From Mycobacteriales bacterium (GTDB taxonomy: Bacteria > Actinomycetota > Actinomycetes > BP-191), in assembly GCA_035714365.1 (NCBI GenBank), contig DASTMB010000073.1, forward strand, positions 1 to 63,128: 63,128 nucleotides of DNA, in the 5' to 3' direction. Made by a program: the position numbers and the translations under genes. Shown here one piece after another: positions 60,153 to 63,128 of this stretch. Numbering within the stretch: the stretch's first letter is position 1; the number at the start of each line of letters is the position of its first letter. The notes beneath the pieces are model-generated. The model did not search any database, had not been told where the DNA came from, and saw only the letters and a list, made by a program, of their open reading frames with translations.

Positions 60153-61819
60153 GCGACCGGCGCCGGGTCGGCGGCCTCGAACGGCAGCGCCCCGACCCGC
60201 CCCTCGGCGACCGCGCAGGCGGCGCCGACGAGGCCGGCGAACAGCGGGTGCGCGCGGGTCGGCCGGGACAGGAACTCCGGGTGCGCCTGGGTGCCGACGA
60301 AGTACGGGTGCACGTCGCGCGGCAGCTCGGCGAACTCCACCAGCCGCCCGTCCGGCGACGTGCCGGAGAAGACCAGGCCGGCCTCCTCCAGCGTCTTGCG
60401 GTAGGCGTTGTTGACCTCGTAGCGGTGGCGGTGCCGCTCGCTGACGTAGGGCTCGCCGTAGACCTCGTTGACGATGCTGCCGGGGGTGAGCTTGGCCGGG
60501 TAGAGGCCGAGCCGCATGGTGCCGCCCATGTCGCGCTCGCCGGCGACGACGTCGCGCTGGTCGGCCATCGTCGCGATGACCGGGTGCGGCGTTGCCGGGT
60601 CGAACTCGGCGGAGTTCGCGCCGTCGAGGCCGGCCAGGTCGCGGGCCACCTCGATCACCATGCACTGGAGGCCGAGGCAGATGCCGAGCGTCGGGATGCC
60701 GTGCTCGCGGGCGTGGCGGATCGCGCCGAGCTTCCCCTCGATGCCGCGCACGCCGAACCCGCCCGGCACCAGCACGCCGTCGACACCCTCGAGCGCGCGG
60801 GCGGCGTTCTCCGGCGTCTGGCAGTCGTCGCTGGTGACCCAGCGAATCTCGACCCGCGCGTCGTGGTGGAACCCGCCCGCCCGCAACGCCTCGGTGACCG
60901 AGAGGTAGGCGTCGGGCAGGTCGACGTACTTGCCGACGAGGGCGATCGTGACGTTCTTCTCCGGCTGGTGGACGCGGCGCAGCAGCCGGTCCCAGTCGGT
61001 CCAGTCGACGTCCCGGAACGGCAGGCCGAGGCGGCGCACCACGTAGGCGTCGAGGCCCTCGGCGTGCAGCACCTTCGGAATGTCGTAGATGCTCGGCGCG
61101 TCGACCGCGGACACCACGGCCTCGGTGTCGACGTCGCACATCAGGCTGATCTTGCGCTTGACGTTCGCGGGGATCGGCCGGTCGCTGCGGCAGACCACGG
61201 CGTCCGGCTGGATGCCGATGCTGCGCAGCGCGGCGACGCTGTGCTGCGTCGGCTTGGTCTTCAGCTCGCCGCTCGGCCCGATGTACGGGATCAGGCTGAC
61301 GTGCAGGTAGAAGACGTTGTCGCGGCCGACCTCGTGGCGCACCTGCCGGGCGGCCTCGAGGAACGGCAGGCTCTCGATGTCGCCTACCGTGCCGCCCACC
61401 TCGGTGATGACGACGTCCACGTCCGCGGTGGCCATCTGGCGGATGCGGTGCTTGATCTCGTTCGTGATGTGCGGGATCACCTGCACGGTGTCGCCAAGGT
61501 ACTCGCCGCGGCGTTCCTTCGCGATGACCTGAGAGTAGACCTGGCCGGTCGTGACATTGGCGTGCCGGTCCAGCTCGACGTCGAGGAACCGCTCGTAGTG
61601 GCCGATGTCGAGGTCCGTCTCCGCGCCGTCGTCGGTCACGAAGACCTCGCCGTGCTGGAACGGGTTCATCGTGCCGGGGTCGACGTTGAGGTAGGGGTCG
61701 AGCTTCTGCATCGTCACGCGCAGCCCGCGCGCCTTGAGGAGGCGGCCGAGGCTGCTGGCGGTCAGGCCCTTGCCGAGCGAGCTCGCGACGCCGCCGGTGA
61801 CGAAGATGTGCTTGGCCAA
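60149..61819 (-). CDS. pyrG: CTP synthase
   Basis: 556 residues from a TTG with GGGAG upstream (an in-frame upstream ATG would add about 17 residues of atypical sequence). Synthetase domain: [59 protein letters not shown]. Glutaminase domain: GILGG-type [11 protein letters not shown], the nucleophile in [13 protein letters not shown], and GTQAHPEF. It makes CTP from UTP and glutamine. Confidence 0.97.
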   Translation of the reverse strand: MAKHIFVTGGVASSLGKGLTASSLGRLLKARGLRVTMQKLDPYLNVDPGTMNPFQHGEVFVTDDGAETDLDIGHYERFLDVELDRHANVTTGQVYSQVIAKERRGEYLGDTVQVIPHITNEIKHRIRQMATADVDVVITEVGGTVGDIESLPFLEAARQVRHEVGRDNVFYLHVSLIPYIGPSGELKTKPTQHSVAALRSIGIQPDAVVCRSDRPIPANVKRKISLMCDVDTEAVVSAVDAPSIYDIPKVLHAEGLDAYVVRRLGLPFRDVDWTDWDRLLRRVHQPEKNVTIALVGKYVDLPDAYLSVTEALRAGGFHHDARVEIRWVTSDDCQTPENAARALEGVDGVLVPGGFGVRGIEGKLGAIRHAREHGIPTLGICLGLQCMVIEVARDLAGLDGANSAEFDPATPHPVIATMADQRDVVAGERDMGGTMRLGLYPAKLTPGSIVNEVYGEPYVSERHRHRYEVNNAYRKTLEEAGLVFSGTSPDGRLVEFAELPRDVHPYFVGTQAHPEFLSRPTRAHPLFAGLVGAACAVAEGRVGALPFEAADPAPVA

Positions 61820-61994
61820 GAGTGGCGCTCCCGTGGTCGGTGTCCCGCGGGGAAGACCCCGCGCGTCCACGGGAGTTCACGGTAACACGGCCGTTCCGGC
61901 GTCCTCGCCGACACGCCTGCTGCCGTCTGCTGGCAGCGCAAGGGGCGGCTGCCGGTCGTCCCGGCCGCCGCCCCTGTCGCGTCGTTCGTGCCCG

Positions 61995-62993
61995 TCAGGT
62001 GACGGTGAGGGCGACCTTCATGTCCGGGTGGATGTTGCAGTAGATCGTGTACGCGCCGGCCGTCATGCCGTGGAACACGTGGCGGATCGCCTGCCGCCCG
62101 GCGCCGTTCTGGCTCGTGCCGTGGCCGTCGATGCGGACGTTGTGGGCGAACGTGTCGTTGTTGCGGAAGTAGATCGGCACGTCACCCGACTTCGCGGTGA
62201 TCGCCTTCTGCTCGAACTCGAAGTTGTGCGCCACGAGCGTCGAGTCGCCCGGCAGCGGCGTCGCGTCCGACGCGGTCGCCGCGCCGACGACGCCGGTCAG
62301 GACGACGAGCCCCGCGATCGCCGCCACGACGCGCGACGGGGTGCGGGCGGCGTCGGTGCCGTCGCGGTGGCGCAGCACGGCGATGCCCGCGACCACGCCG
62401 GCGAGCGGCACGAGCACGCTCAGCGTCGCGAACCCCATCTCGAACCACGACCGCGGCTGCGTGAACCCGGTCCAGCCGAAGAACAGCCCGCCGAACACGA
62501 GCAGCGTCAACGACGACACGACGAGCGTGTAGACCGCGCTCGCCTTCGAGCCGCGGCGCAGCCACGCGATCGCGCCGCCGAACAGCAGGATCGCGATGGC
62601 CACCGGCGGGAAGAACTGCATGTCGAACGCCATGCCCGCCGCCATGAGCGCGACGAAGCCGGCGACCTCGGCGATCGCGACGTCGCGCAGCATCCGGCGC
62701 CAGGTCATGCCGGTGCCGGCCACGGTCGTGGCGCCGGAGATGCCGAGGTAGCCGGCGGCGCCCGCGGTGGTGCCGGCGGGGGTGTCCGTCGCCGGGGCCG
62801 TGGTGGCCTCGGCCGTCGTGCCGGTGGCGCCGGTCGCCGCTGGGATCGGCGGCGCGCCCGCGGCGGCGGCGTTCTCCGGGATCGTGTGGTGGATGACCTC
62901 GAGCACGTCCGGGTCGCGCGCGTCCGGTACCGCGGCGGCCTGGTCGATGGTGGCGTCCGGCGCGGTGCGCCCGGTCTTGCTGATGCGCGGCAT
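61995..62993 (-). CDS. Membrane-anchored cupredoxin
   Basis: 332 residues. A 105-residue Thr/Ala/Pro-rich N-terminus is followed by about five membrane helices (DVAIAEVAGFVALMAAGM, PVAIAILLFGGAIAWL, VYTLVVSSLTLLVFGGLFFG, LSVLVPLAGVVAGIAVL, VVAAIAGLVVLTGVVGAATA). A C-terminal type-1 copper domain carries H in FAHNV and C-x2-H-x2-M in YCNIHPDM, the four ligands of a blue copper site. It should be an electron carrier on the outer face, reminiscent of cytochrome-oxidase-associated cupredoxins. Confidence 0.85.
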   Translation of the reverse strand: MPRISKTGRTAPDATIDQAAAVPDARDPDVLEVIHHTIPENAAAAGAPPIPAATGATGTTAEATTAPATDTPAGTTAGAAGYLGISGATTVAGTGMTWRRMLRDVAIAEVAGFVALMAAGMAFDMQFFPPVAIAILLFGGAIAWLRRGSKASAVYTLVVSSLTLLVFGGLFFGWTGFTQPRSWFEMGFATLSVLVPLAGVVAGIAVLRHRDGTDAARTPSRVVAAIAGLVVLTGVVGAATASDATPLPGDSTLVAHNFEFEQKAITAKSGDVPIYFRNNDTFAHNVRIDGHGTSQNGAGRQAIRHVFHGMTAGAYTIYCNIHPDMKVALTVT

Positions 62994-63128
62994 CTGTCGA
63001 CCCCTTCCGGTCCTCACGAAACGGCGGCGACGCTAGACCGGGTGCGAGCGCGCGGAGGTCGTTCGGCGAAAGACGGTGCGAACTGACCAGGCGACTCGCC
63101 CCGCTATCGCGCGGTGCGCGCCGAATGC

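Overview
The window is about 75% GC with uniformly GC-rich codon use. It carries RbpA, a Lnt–polyprenol-phosphate-mannose synthase pair, a GarA–FtsR–GcvH block and scpA/scpB next to a ParA. This points to an actinobacterium (class Actinomycetes). The genus cannot be fixed from sequence alone; a poorly sampled Frankiales-like or neighbouring lineage is my guess.

Layout. 1–1365: an incomplete hypothetical operon and an Lrp/AsnC regulator. 1420–7373: the most unusual region, with fourteen short genes for leader-bearing, Cys-rich peptides. Eleven of them lie head-to-tail in 2.05 kb (4266–6315). They are interleaved with a fatty-acid-hydroxylase-type membrane protein, a secreted thermolysin-family (M4) protease and a lipoprotein. 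A fifteenth, orphan member is at 45087. 7383–14118: a lysine-degradation cluster with kamA divergent from kdd–amidohydrolase–kamD–kamE–kal, joined by short overlaps. 14417–18239: lnt, ppm, fxsA, rbpA and a small membrane protein. 18258–24666: acyl-CoA dehydrogenase, a two-domain NlpC/P60 protein whose second domain has lost its cysteine, an alpha/beta hydrolase, a DUF1906 protein, a DUF5999 protein and a HAD phosphatase. 24726–31598: a 2290-residue LPXTG-anchored surface protein with twelve Cys-paired Ig/cadherin-like repeats. 31801–33365: pabB and a second DUF5999 gene.

33503–44968 (all minus strand) holds a tandem glycine riboswitch with gcvP, MerR, DUF151 nuclease, ftsR, garA, gcvH, DUF881, small basic protein, DUF881, a mannose-1-phosphate guanylyltransferase/phosphomannomutase-like protein and a CDP-alcohol phosphatidyltransferase. 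From memory, much of this order (gcvP through the DUF881 genes, and the phosphatidyltransferase) matches the M. tuberculosis Rv1822–Rv1832 region. 45552–61819 (almost all minus) is a core block: tRNA-Pro, der, plsC, cmk, tyrA, aroH, rluB, scpB, scpA, an M50-like protein lacking its metal motif, a ParA-linked protein, parA, xerD, ald, a secreted beta-propeller protein on the plus strand, a NUDIX hydrolase and pyrG. A membrane-anchored cupredoxin closes the window.

How the genes fit together. The core blocks cover chromosome segregation (ParA, ScpAB, XerD), aromatic amino acid synthesis (TyrA, AroH), glycine cleavage under riboswitch control, and envelope glycolipid synthesis. The accessory part is the peptide array plus a fermentation-type lysine pathway. 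No RiPP-modifying enzyme (LanB, LanC, YcaO) and no peptidase-containing transporter is visible here, so the array's maturation machinery, if any, must be encoded elsewhere. Also notable is a 74-nt nested-hairpin element in two copies, each between convergent genes.
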